From Leadbetterella byssophila DSM 17132 (lineage in GTDB: Bacteria > Bacteroidota > Bacteroidia > Cytophagales > Spirosomataceae), in assembly GCF_000166395.1 (NCBI RefSeq), contig NC_014655.1, forward strand, positions 2,232,001-2,296,000: a DNA stretch of 64,000 bases, given 5' to 3'. The position numbers and the translations under genes are program-made. Positions 17,897 to 26,788 of the stretch are shown in pieces. The stretch's first letter is position 1. Every line of letters begins with the position of its first letter. Below the pieces are notes generated by a model. That model did not search any database. It was not told the origin of the DNA and saw nothing but the letters and a program-made list of their open reading frames with translations.

Positions 17897-19045
17897 ATGA
17901 GAAAATGGCTGCTTCCAATGGCAATCCTATTCTTGACTTCTTGCGAGGAACCATTCACTCCGGTTATTGAAGTCAAAGACAATAGTCCTATAGTGATCAT
18001 CGATGCCTTTATTGATGTGAGTGGGAATTCCATAGTGCATTTAAGCCAGTCTGTACCTTTGACTTCAGACAGTAGCGCTATTCCTATCACAAAAGCAGCA
18101 TTCAAACTAGAATCAGACCAGGGTGTAGCATTGGAGTTCAGCACACAATCTCCAAAAGGAGAACATATACTGCTGCACGGAGCTTTATCACCTACTTCAA
18201 AATATCGTTTGACAGTAGAAACAAACCTAGGCTCTTTTGAATCTGAATGGGTACAGGCCCATTCTAGTAGTGAGATTAAGGATATATGGCTAGTCCCTAC
18301 AGATTTGGGTATGGAGGTCCATGTAAATTCTGAAGAAAACTCAGACCCATCTAGATACTATAGATGGCAAATAGAAGAAACATGGAAGTTTACGTCTTTG
18401 TTTGTTAGTTGGTTTACCTACGATAATGGCATCATCAGAAGAAGGACCGAAAATGAAAATATTTCAAATTGCTTCGGTCAAAACTTCTCCTCAGATATTG
18501 CCATAGCTACCACAGAGAACTGGGAAAGGAATGAAATCACTGATCAAGTAGTACAATTTATCCCTAACCTGTCTAACAAGCTTGGCCTAGACTACTCTAT
18601 ACTAGTGAAGCAATATAGCATTAGTAAAGCTTCATTCATTTTTTGGAACAACTTGAAAAAGAACTCTGAAAGTGTAGGAGACTTATTTGGAAGCATGCCT
18701 TCTGAATTAAAGGGGAACTTTAGCTCTAAAGGTAACCAAAATGTATTAGGATGGGTAGATGCGGGACTTCCCGCTAAAAAAAGGGTATATTACTCAGGTA
18801 CGCGTTTTTTCCCTCCGTGGCGTCATTTTACACCCTTTTATACCGGGTGCACCACTAATAATATTGAGGTGGCGAATGCGCCTGATTTATTCAGGCTAAA
18901 TCATCATTTAGTTCCTTTGAACGAATTATACCTGGCACCAAATAGCCCTGTCCCATCCCATTATTCCTACACCACTAAGACTTGTGCCACATGCACTAAT
19001 CTTGGCACCACTACTAGACCAGATTTTTGGGAGGATAATTTTTAA
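17897..19045 (+). CDS. DUF4249 lipoprotein, copy 1
   Basis: A 382-residue lipoprotein (lipobox F-L-T-S-C, Cys about 16). DUF4249 proteins are found beside TonB receptors, in a position like that of SusD, but their fold and role are not well defined. The start codon follows the receptor stop by two bases. The C-terminal part has a Cys in Y-T-G-C and a C-A-T-C motif just before the end. The protein is the same length as the copy at 19377-20525 and clearly homologous along its whole length; the largest differences are in the segment between those two cysteine motifs, which may be the ligand-binding region. Confidence 0.88.
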   Translation: MRKWLLPMAILFLTSCEEPFTPVIEVKDNSPIVIIDAFIDVSGNSIVHLSQSVPLTSDSSAIPITKAAFKLESDQGVALEFSTQSPKGEHILLHGALSPTSKYRLTVETNLGSFESEWVQAHSSSEIKDIWLVPTDLGMEVHVNSEENSDPSRYYRWQIEETWKFTSLFVSWFTYDNGIIRRRTENENISNCFGQNFSSDIAIATTENWERNEITDQVVQFIPNLSNKLGLDYSILVKQYSISKASFIFWNNLKKNSESVGDLFGSMPSELKGNFSSKGNQNVLGWVDAGLPAKKRVYYSGTRFFPPWRHFTPFYTGCTTNNIEVANAPDLFRLNHHLVPLNELYLAPNSPVPSHYSYTTKTCATCTNLGTTTRPDFWEDNF

Positions 19046-19050
19046 GAAAA

Positions 19051-19380
19051 ATGAAGTTTAACATATTTCAAATAGACAGATCAATACCTCTACCTTTTAA
19101 TTCGCCAAATCTCTCGAAGAAGGTGGGAAGTTGGGGTACTGCAAACCTTCCTATTCTAAAAGAAAGATCAACGCAAGATAGGACACCTGCTTTGGTTGAT
19201 GTCAATTCGGAAACATTTAACCATCAAAAAGCAATTGTCCCTCAAGAGTTTGACCTTGGTGAGCCTTTATTACTTACCAAAGAATGGATCAATTCATGTA
19301 CTCAACACTTCGTTTTTTCTATAAAACCTACTCCGTTCACACGCTCAAAACTCACCTATAACTGTAAACACTTTTTATGA
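19051..19380 (+). CDS. orphan ORF between the two DUF4249 genes, unknown, possibly not coding
   Basis: A 109-codon frame starts with ATG five bases after copy 1 and its TGA overlaps the ATG of copy 2 by four bases. It has no signal peptide, no membrane segment and no recognisable motif. The tight packing favours a real, translationally coupled gene; the unusual composition and absence of signal peptide in an operon of exported proteins argue against it. It may be spacer left by the duplication. Treat as tentative. Confidence 0.35.
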   Translation: MKFNIFQIDRSIPLPFNSPNLSKKVGSWGTANLPILKERSTQDRTPALVDVNSETFNHQKAIVPQEFDLGEPLLLTKEWINSCTQHFVFSIKPTPFTRSKLTYNCKHFL

Positions 19381-20525
19381 AAAAGTTATTATTTTTAATC
19401 ACCACTATCTTCCTCTTTTCATGCGAGGAACCTTATACTCCGGTCATAGACGTTAGAGATAATAGTCCCATTGCCATAATCGATGCATTTATAGACGTTA
19501 GCGGTAACTCCATTGTTCATTTAAGTCATTCTGTTCCTCTAACTTCAGATACTAGCGCTATACCTATTACTAAAGCTGATTTCCTTCTGGAATCTGACCA
19601 GGGTTTAGCACTTGAATTCAGTACCCAATCTCCTACAGGAGAACATGTGCTGCCTCATGGTGCCCTGTCGCCAACAGCAAAGTATAAATTGACTGTCCAA
19701 ACTAATCTAGGCTCTTTCGAATCTGAATGGATTGAAGCCTATACCAGTAGTGACATCAAAGATGTAAAGCTTGTACGTACAGATTTAGGTATGGAAGTGC
19801 ATGTAAGTTCAGAAGAGAATCAGGATAAGTCCAGATTCTATAGATGGCAAATTGAAGAAACCTGGAGGTTCAACTCTTTTTTCGTTAGTAGATTTATTTT
19901 CAAGAATGGATCAGTGTTCAGACGCACAGATGAGGAGAATATTTCTCACTGCTATGCACAGAATTTCGCTTCAGATATAGCTATAGCCACTACTGAAAAC
20001 CTGGAAAGAAATGAGATCACTGACCAAGTTATTCAGTTCGTTCCAAATATGTCTGATAAGTTAGGAATTAGATACTCGGTATTGGTAAAACAGTACAGTA
20101 TCTCCAAAGCATCTTTCGTATTTTGGAACACCCTAAAAAAGAACTCTGAAAGCGTAGGAGATCTTTTTGGAAGTATGCCATCTGAATTACAAGGTAATTT
20201 TACATCTAAAGGCAATATGCCTGTACTAGGATGGGTGGATGCCGGCTTACCTGCAAAGAAAAGAGTGCACTTCTCCGCCGTAGGCATTGATCCACCATGG
20301 GCATTTGAAACTCCTTTTTATAAAGGCTGTACCTCAGATATTATTCTCATCCCTGATGCACCTACCTTATTCGGTTATAACCCTCAGTTGGTACCCATGG
20401 ACGAACTATACCTTTTTGAGAATAATGGTGAACCTACCCATTATTCTTACACTACAAAAGTATGTGCCACTTGTACAAACCTTGGAACCACCACTACTCC
20501 TATCTTCTGGAGTGAAAATGATTAA
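19377..20525 (+). CDS. DUF4249 lipoprotein, copy 2
   Basis: A 382-residue lipoprotein (lipobox L-F-S-C, Cys about 16), a tandem paralogue of the gene at 17897-19045. The two are the same length and closely alike along the whole protein: the same E-E-P-x-T-P-V-I start, the same S-E-S-V-G-D-L-F-G-S-M-P-S-E-L core, and the same C-A-T-C-T-N-L-G-T-T-T end. Synonymous positions differ widely, so the duplication is not recent. It is five bases before the MG2-plug gene. Two diverged DUF4249 copies behind one receptor suggest alternative or cooperating ligand-capture proteins. Confidence 0.88.
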   Translation: MKKLLFLITTIFLFSCEEPYTPVIDVRDNSPIAIIDAFIDVSGNSIVHLSHSVPLTSDTSAIPITKADFLLESDQGLALEFSTQSPTGEHVLPHGALSPTAKYKLTVQTNLGSFESEWIEAYTSSDIKDVKLVRTDLGMEVHVSSEENQDKSRFYRWQIEETWRFNSFFVSRFIFKNGSVFRRTDEENISHCYAQNFASDIAIATTENLERNEITDQVIQFVPNMSDKLGIRYSVLVKQYSISKASFVFWNTLKKNSESVGDLFGSMPSELQGNFTSKGNMPVLGWVDAGLPAKKRVHFSAVGIDPPWAFETPFYKGCTSDIILIPDAPTLFGYNPQLVPMDELYLFENNGEPTHYSYTTKVCATCTNLGTTTTPIFWSEND

Positions 20526-20530
20526 ATAAA

Positions 20531-22693
20531 ATGAGGAAGACTATATTATTTATACTTCTGGGACTTCAAACGCTTTGTGCCCAATCTTTATATGTTCATA
20601 CCGACAAGGAAACCTATTTGCCGGGTGAAATTCTTTGGTTTAAGGTCTATGCTTTAAACGCTGACACCCATGTTCCTGTTCAGGAAAAAGGAATAGCCTA
20701 CATCCATATATTAGACCAGAACGGAAATTCTGTTCTGGACACAAAACTGGCTTTAGAAAATAAAAATTCAGGATCTGTATTCATTCCGCAGCGACTTCAA
20801 GCAGGGAAATACACTTTCACAGCCTCCACTTTAGGTCAAACAGGAGCTCCATTTAAGAAATCTTTGGTCATCTTGAACCCTTTTGCTGTAGTGGGACAAG
20901 TCATGCAGGAACGTACACCTTCAGTACAATTTTATCCTGAAAGTGGCAATTTAATAGAAGGGATTTCTTCAAGAATAGCTTACATTGTCAAAGACGGTAC
21001 CGGCCAAAAAGTTGACGCAGAACTTTATCAAGGAGAACAAAAACTCTCTTCTCCTTTCCACTGGAATCCCGAAAATGGGACCTCTCTTTATGCTATTTTC
21101 CCGGGAGGGAAAAGAGTAGATCTAACTCTACCCCAACCATTGAAAAGCGGATATGTTCTGGAAGCGGTTTCCGGTCAAACGGCATACACTGTTCAGGTTA
21201 AAGCTAGCAAAGATTTTGCAGGAAAATCTGTAAAACTAACTTATGGTACAGGGAAACACATTAACCTTACCCTAAATGGAGAAGGCTCCGCCAGAACGCA
21301 AATAGAAAAGTCAGATTTACCGGATGGAACTTCACTTCTAAGCCTATGGGACGCTGAAGGGCTTCCTAGAGCAGAAAGGGTACTCTTCAGAAAACCTGGC
21401 AAGCAGCTTGAGCTGAAAGGAAATCTAAATAAAACGGTAGCAAAAACGCGCGAAGATCTATCTTTTGAACTTGGAAGTTCCAATGTTGAACAATTAGCTC
21501 AAGTTTCCATATCGGTACGAAAAGTAGATTCCCTGCTGAAAGAAAACGAGGAAAACATACATTCATACCTATATTTTAGCAAACATCTCAAAGGAATTGT
21601 ACCCCATTCAGAATATTACCTGAGCAAGGCTAGCGAAGAGGAAATTGAGCATCTACTAATGACCCAAGGCTGGAGAAAATTAAATACTACAGAAGGATCC
21701 ACCGAAGGTAGGTATCACCTAGTGAGAATTCGATTCTCCGATAAGAGTACTGGGGCTCCTATCTCACATCAAGAGGCATACTTCAGTGTACCTGACCTGT
21801 CTCCCATGATCTATAGTGCCAGGACAAATGCTGATGGAATAGCCCATTTCTGGGTGAAAAATCTTTACGGAACTCGCAATGTAGCCACGAGACTCGCATC
21901 AGGTGCGGCGGCTAACGCAGATTTACTTAAATATGAACCGGTCAAAGAAGAGGCTGATTTTGAGCTACCTTATGGAGGAAAAATCCCTGTAAAAGCCTAT
22001 TCAGAACAAGCCATTTCTGCACAGGTTCAGAATGTATTCTACGCGAAAGAACGTTCACAATTTCTACTTCCAACTTCTCTAGATAGTCTTTCCATCTATG
22101 GAAAACCGGATTATCGTTATCTCCTTGATGATTATACCCGATTTGTGGTCATGGAGGAGGTACTTAGGGAATTTATCAAAGAAGTCAATGTGCGTAAAAA
22201 CAGAGAAGATTTTCATCTACGCGCCTTTGATGCCCCTAGAGGAAATTATCTCAGTGGGGATCCTTTGATCCTTTTAGACGGAATTCCATTAAAAAATGCA
22301 AACGAGATCATGAATTATGATCCTCTTAAGGTCAAGAAAATAGAAGTAGTGGCATCTAAATATTTCTTTGGCAATCAAATCTATGACGGAGTGGTCAGTT
22401 TTCATACTTACAAAGGAAATCTTGACGGCTTCCAACTAGATCCGTCATTCACCGTATTTTCATATGAAGGTTTACAGCCTGAAAGGGAGTTTTATGTTCC
22501 TGACCAAAAGGAAGGGACACCAGATCAAAGAGACGTATTACTTTGGGTTCCACAAGTAGAATTGCAGGCTGGGAAAACCCAGCAGATTTCTATAAAAACC
22601 TCTGACTTAAAAGGTGATTTTATAGTGGATGTTCAAGGTGTGGATAAAGAGGGAAAATCCGGTGCGCAGAAAATCAGATTTACTGTCGAATAG
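20531..22693 (+). CDS. MG2-domain protein with C-terminal TonB-plug-like module
   Basis: A 720-residue exported protein with a signal peptide ending L-C-A-Q. The N-terminal about 100 residues resemble an alpha-2-macroglobulin MG2 domain (H-T-D-K-E-T-Y-L-P-G-E-I-L-W-F-K). The middle holds further beta-rich repeats. The segment at about 560-640 looks like a receptor plug fragment (L-I-L-L-D-G-I-P-L, then V-K-K-I-E-V-V-A-S-K-Y-F and G-V-V-S-F-H-T-Y-K). There is no barrel after it. It follows DUF4249 copy 2 by five bases. Known family context: large MG2 proteins linked to TonB receptors. How the plug-like piece functions is not known. Confidence 0.82.
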   Translation: MRKTILFILLGLQTLCAQSLYVHTDKETYLPGEILWFKVYALNADTHVPVQEKGIAYIHILDQNGNSVLDTKLALENKNSGSVFIPQRLQAGKYTFTASTLGQTGAPFKKSLVILNPFAVVGQVMQERTPSVQFYPESGNLIEGISSRIAYIVKDGTGQKVDAELYQGEQKLSSPFHWNPENGTSLYAIFPGGKRVDLTLPQPLKSGYVLEAVSGQTAYTVQVKASKDFAGKSVKLTYGTGKHINLTLNGEGSARTQIEKSDLPDGTSLLSLWDAEGLPRAERVLFRKPGKQLELKGNLNKTVAKTREDLSFELGSSNVEQLAQVSISVRKVDSLLKENEENIHSYLYFSKHLKGIVPHSEYYLSKASEEEIEHLLMTQGWRKLNTTEGSTEGRYHLVRIRFSDKSTGAPISHQEAYFSVPDLSPMIYSARTNADGIAHFWVKNLYGTRNVATRLASGAAANADLLKYEPVKEEADFELPYGGKIPVKAYSEQAISAQVQNVFYAKERSQFLLPTSLDSLSIYGKPDYRYLLDDYTRFVVMEEVLREFIKEVNVRKNREDFHLRAFDAPRGNYLSGDPLILLDGIPLKNANEIMNYDPLKVKKIEVVASKYFFGNQIYDGVVSFHTYKGNLDGFQLDPSFTVFSYEGLQPEREFYVPDQKEGTPDQRDVLLWVPQVELQAGKTQQISIKTSDLKGDFIVDVQGVDKEGKSGAQKIRFTVE

Positions 22694-22744
22694 TCCCACT
22701 AACTTTTTGTACTTTAGCAAACTTTATAAAACTAAAACTTCATT

Positions 22745-25279
22745 ATGGTGAGAAAAATCCTGTTACTTGCCCTTACATGTTCATTAACCTGCACCCTTGA
22801 TGTACAGGCACAAAAGAAAAAGAAAAAGCAAGAACAACCTGTAACACAGGAAGTTAAAAAACCCGAACCTGCCCCTCGTCCTGCAGCACCTCAAGCACCT
22901 AAAAAAGGCCCAAAACCTTATAAAGATGTTATTGATAGTACTGCCAAAACTAAAGTTGGTCTACATACCGTTCACCTGGTAGGAGACAAGTACTATTTCG
23001 AAATCCCTGACTCTCTAATTGGTAGAGAAATTATTGCCGTTACCCGTTACTCAAAAGTACCTGCTGGTGGAGGAGTATTCGGTGGTGAAGAAGTAAACCG
23101 TCAGGTAATTCGTTGGGAAAAAGGTCAGAATAACAACCTACTTCTACGTTCTTTAACTTACGTGATGATGTCTCCGGACAGCACTAAGCCTATTGCAAGA
23201 GCGGTAGCCAATTCAAGTGTTGATCCTATCATAGGAAACTTTGACATCTTAACCATCAACAAAAGCGGCAAAGCTCCGAACTATGTGGTAGATGTGACCA
23301 GCTTGTTTGATGGTGACCAACAAATCTTCTCGTTGAACCCTTTACGTAAGCAATTGCTTAACCTAGTGGCCTTCCAGAAAGATAAGTCGTTTATCCAAAG
23401 CATCAACACCTATCCTATTAATACGGAAGTTCGTACAGTGAAGACCTTCTCTGTTACCCCTCCTAGAATTTCTACTACTCCAATGCCGCAGATCGGAACT
23501 AACTTCCCTGCAGGTAATAATGCCGGGGTAGTAACTATGGAGTTCAATACTTCCCTATTGCTATTGCCTAAGGTTCCTATGAGAAAACGTTTCTTCGATG
23601 CAAGAGTAGGTTACTTTGCTAACCAATACAGCGTATTCGGAGAGGATTCTCATAAATCAGACAGAGAAATATTTGCAGTAAGATGGAAACTAGAACCAAA
23701 AAATGCTGCAGATGCTGAAAAAATGAAGAGAGGAGAATTGATAGAGCCGAAAAACCCTATCATTTACTATATCGACCCTGCTACTCCTGAAAAATGGAGA
23801 AAATATCTAAAAGCTGGTGTGGATGATTGGAACGCTGCATTCGAAGCTGCTGGTTGGAAAAACGCCATCAGAGGTGAATACTGGCCTGAAAATGACTCTA
23901 CTATGAGCTTAGAAGATGCTCGTTTTGCAGTTATTCGTTACTTTGCTGCTGACATTCAAAATGCTTACGGTCCAAACGTTCATGACCCTCGTAGTGGACA
24001 AATCCTAGAGAGTCACATCGGTTGGTACCACAACGTAATGAGCCTTTTGAGAAACTGGTACATGATTCAGACGGCTGCCGTTGATCCGAATGCTCGTTCG
24101 AAAAGATTTAGTGATGAATTAATGGGTGAGTTAATCCGTTTCGTATCATCTCACGAAGTAGGTCACACCCTTGGTCTTCGTCATAACATGGGAGCAAGTA
24201 ATGCTACTCCAGTTGAAAAACTTCGTGACCCAGAATTCCAGGCAAAATACGGTCACACTTCTTCTATCATGGACTATGCTCGTTTCAACTACGTAGCACA
24301 ACCTGAAGATGGCGTGAAACACCTGTTCCCTAAGATTGGAGATTACGACAAATGGGCTATCAAATGGGGATATAGCTACTTCCCTGATGCAAAATCTGCA
24401 GAAGAAGAAAAGGCCATCCTTCATAAAATGACTTCTGAAGCCGTTAAGAATCCTAGACTTCGTTTCGGTACAGAAACCAGTCCTTTTGACCCACGTTACC
24501 AAACAGAAGACCTTGGTGATAATGCCATGAAAGCTTCTGAATACGGTATCAAAAACCTAAAACGTATCCTTCCTGAATTAGAAAAATGGTCTAGAGAAGA
24601 TGGTGAATCTTACGCTGAGCTAAGTGTACTTTACGGTAACGTTACAGATCAGTTCAGAAGATACATGGGTCATGTGACCAAGTACGTGGGTGGTATCTAC
24701 GATACTCCTGTTACTTACGATTCTGAAAGTAATCGTTACGAAATCGTACCTAAAGAACTTCAGGTAGAAGCCTTGAACTTCTTGAATGCTCAGTTATTCA
24801 CTACTCCAAAATGGATCATCGATCAAAATATCCTGGCGAAAATCACTCCGGGTAATGGCGTAGAAACATTGAAAACCATTCAAGTAGGAACTTTGAACAG
24901 CTTACTAGCTACAGATAGAGCTGCCAGATTAATGGAAGCTTCTTCTCAAGGTTCTAAATACTTCTCCCTTGATGACCTTTACACCGGTTTAAGAACAGGC
25001 ATCTTTAGCGAACTAAAATCAGGTAACAGCATTGATATCTTCCGTAGAAACCTACAGAAGGCTTTTGTTGAAAACTTGATCAAGCAACTTAAAGCAGCTC
25101 CTGCTCCAGGAAGACCTGACTTAAGCCAGACCGACTTGAACTCTATCATTCGTGGTAATTTGACCATCTTGAAATCTGATTTGAACGGTGCAGCCGGAAG
25201 AATCTCTGATAAAGTAAGCAAATATCACGTTCAGGATTTAGTAGCAAGAATTAATCAGGCTTTAGAGCCTAACAAATAA
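22745..25279 (+). CDS. secreted zinc-dependent metalloprotease (DUF5117 family)
   Basis: An 844-residue protease with a signal peptide, then a lysine-rich and a proline/alanine-rich linker (about 25-60). The central region is DUF5117-like and the catalytic site is H-E-V-G-H-T-L-G-L-R-H at residues 470-480 (His470, Glu471, His474, His480), a metzincin-type zinc motif; an S-I-M-D-Y Met-turn candidate follows. The gene favours CGT for arginine and other codons typical of highly expressed genes, unlike its AGA-rich neighbours. It starts 51 bp after the MG2-plug gene and ends in a strong terminator, so it may share that operon or have its own promoter. A paralogue is at 37909-40332. Confidence 0.93.
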   Translation: MVRKILLLALTCSLTCTLDVQAQKKKKKQEQPVTQEVKKPEPAPRPAAPQAPKKGPKPYKDVIDSTAKTKVGLHTVHLVGDKYYFEIPDSLIGREIIAVTRYSKVPAGGGVFGGEEVNRQVIRWEKGQNNNLLLRSLTYVMMSPDSTKPIARAVANSSVDPIIGNFDILTINKSGKAPNYVVDVTSLFDGDQQIFSLNPLRKQLLNLVAFQKDKSFIQSINTYPINTEVRTVKTFSVTPPRISTTPMPQIGTNFPAGNNAGVVTMEFNTSLLLLPKVPMRKRFFDARVGYFANQYSVFGEDSHKSDREIFAVRWKLEPKNAADAEKMKRGELIEPKNPIIYYIDPATPEKWRKYLKAGVDDWNAAFEAAGWKNAIRGEYWPENDSTMSLEDARFAVIRYFAADIQNAYGPNVHDPRSGQILESHIGWYHNVMSLLRNWYMIQTAAVDPNARSKRFSDELMGELIRFVSSHEVGHTLGLRHNMGASNATPVEKLRDPEFQAKYGHTSSIMDYARFNYVAQPEDGVKHLFPKIGDYDKWAIKWGYSYFPDAKSAEEEKAILHKMTSEAVKNPRLRFGTETSPFDPRYQTEDLGDNAMKASEYGIKNLKRILPELEKWSREDGESYAELSVLYGNVTDQFRRYMGHVTKYVGGIYDTPVTYDSESNRYEIVPKELQVEALNFLNAQLFTTPKWIIDQNILAKITPGNGVETLKTIQVGTLNSLLATDRAARLMEASSQGSKYFSLDDLYTGLRTGIFSELKSGNSIDIFRRNLQKAFVENLIKQLKAAPAPGRPDLSQTDLNSIIRGNLTILKSDLNGAAGRISDKVSKYHVQDLVARINQALEPNK

Positions 25280-25285
25280 TTCCTT

Positions 25286-25322
25286 AAGCCGTCTTAGCAC
25301 ACTGCTAAGGCGGCTTTTCTAT
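25286..25322 (+). terminator. rho-independent terminator after the metalloprotease gene
   Basis: A 14-bp stem with one G-U pair (25286-25299 with 25303-25316, three-base loop) is followed by TTTTCTATTTC. It starts seven bases after the stop codon and ends just before the cardiolipin synthase ATG at 25328. Confidence 0.88.
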
Positions 25323-25327
25323 TTCTT

Positions 25328-26788
25328 ATGTGGTACGAACAAATCAAATGGGTTCTACTAGCAGAAGTAGCATATGTATTTCTGGTGCTCCTCACCGGTA
25401 TACTCGTCATTTGGGACACCAGGTCCACCACTAAAACCCTGGGATACCTTCTCCTAATCGTCTTTCTTCCCGTCTTGGGCATTCTCTTCTACTTTACCTT
25501 TGGTATAAACTATAGGAAAAGAAAAATCTATACCTCCAAACTGCAATTAGACGAAGAACTACGCAAGGAACTAGAGGAAGGAGAACTAAAACTATTAGAA
25601 TATTTACAGAGCCAAAAGCAGGAAGAGCTTGTTCAAAATAGGGAATTAGCCCAACTAATGGCCAACAAAAAAACCGCCAAAGCCCTAGTTTTCCCTAGGA
25701 ATAAGGTCGAAATCTTGCAGAACGGAGAAGAGCTATTCCCCCTTTTGTTTGAAGAAATCAAAAAAGCAAAACACCACATACACATAGAATATTACATCTA
25801 TGAAGACGATATCACAGGAAATCTCCTCAAAGATATTCTCATAGAAAAAGCTCGTGAAGGAGTAGAAGTCCGATTTATATACGATGATTTTGGAAGTAGA
25901 TCCATCCGAAAGAAGCTAATCAAAGAACTTAAGTGCGCAGGCGTTCTGGCTTATCCCTTTAATAAGATCAAGCTCCTAGCTTTGGCTAACAAAATCAACT
26001 ACAGAAACCATAGAAAAATAGTCATCATTGACGGCACTGTATCCTTTACGGGAGGTATCAATGTTTCCGACAAATACGATAATACAAAGAATGATTCCTA
26101 CTGGAGGGATACACATATGATGATCAAAGGTCCAGCCACCCTAGCCCTTCAGGAAACCTTCATATCAGATTGGAACTTCTGTAGCCAAGAGAATCTAGTG
26201 GTGAGCAGGCCTTACTTCCCTCTCCAGATTTCCAATGGTAAGGCACATATTCAAGTCATTTCCAGCGGACCGGATTCTGATCTGCCAAATATCCTTTTTG
26301 CCGTCATCCAAGCCATTAATCTGGCCAGATATGAAATTCTTCTGACTACCCCCTACTATATTCCGGATGATACCCTCCAGGAATCACTCATTATCGCAGC
26401 CCTTTCTGGTGTACAGGTACATCTCTTGATTCCTGCGGAAGGAGATTCCCGTTGGGTAAGTACAGGAGCTGAGTCTTACTTCGAAGAACTGTTACGTGCA
26501 GGAGTAAAAATCTATAGATATAAGAAAGGATTTGTACATGCAAAAACCTTCGTCACGGATAGACAATTAGCCTCTGTAGGAACCGCTAACCTAGACCTGA
26601 GGAGTTTCGATCTCAACTTTGAAGTTAGTGCATTGATCTATGATGCAGAAATAGCAAATCAAATGGCAGAAACCTTCTTTGAAGATCTTAAAGATGCAGA
26701 AATTATTGACCCTGAACAATGGGAGAATAGACCCCTTTGGCGTAGAATGGCGGAGCAGGTTATCCGACTAACCTCACCCTTTATGTAA
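25328..26788 (+). CDS. cls: cardiolipin synthase
   Basis: A 486-residue phospholipase-D-family enzyme. Two transmembrane helices (about 8-28 and 38-58) anchor it in the inner membrane. Two HKD motifs are visible: H-R-K-I-V-I-I-D-G near residue 230 and H-A-K-T-F-V-T-D near residue 400. It makes cardiolipin by joining two phosphatidylglycerol molecules. The 3' end overlaps the convergent dnaB gene by eight bases. The start codon lies immediately after the preceding terminator, so the leader is very short or the promoter lies inside the terminator region. Confidence 0.94.
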   Translation: MWYEQIKWVLLAEVAYVFLVLLTGILVIWDTRSTTKTLGYLLLIVFLPVLGILFYFTFGINYRKRKIYTSKLQLDEELRKELEEGELKLLEYLQSQKQEELVQNRELAQLMANKKTAKALVFPRNKVEILQNGEELFPLLFEEIKKAKHHIHIEYYIYEDDITGNLLKDILIEKAREGVEVRFIYDDFGSRSIRKKLIKELKCAGVLAYPFNKIKLLALANKINYRNHRKIVIIDGTVSFTGGINVSDKYDNTKNDSYWRDTHMMIKGPATLALQETFISDWNFCSQENLVVSRPYFPLQISNGKAHIQVISSGPDSDLPNILFAVIQAINLARYEILLTTPYYIPDDTLQESLIIAALSGVQVHLLIPAEGDSRWVSTGAESYFEELLRAGVKIYRYKKGFVHAKTFVTDRQLASVGTANLDLRSFDLNFEVSALIYDAEIANQMAETFFEDLKDAEIIDPEQWENRPLWRRMAEQVIRLTSPFM

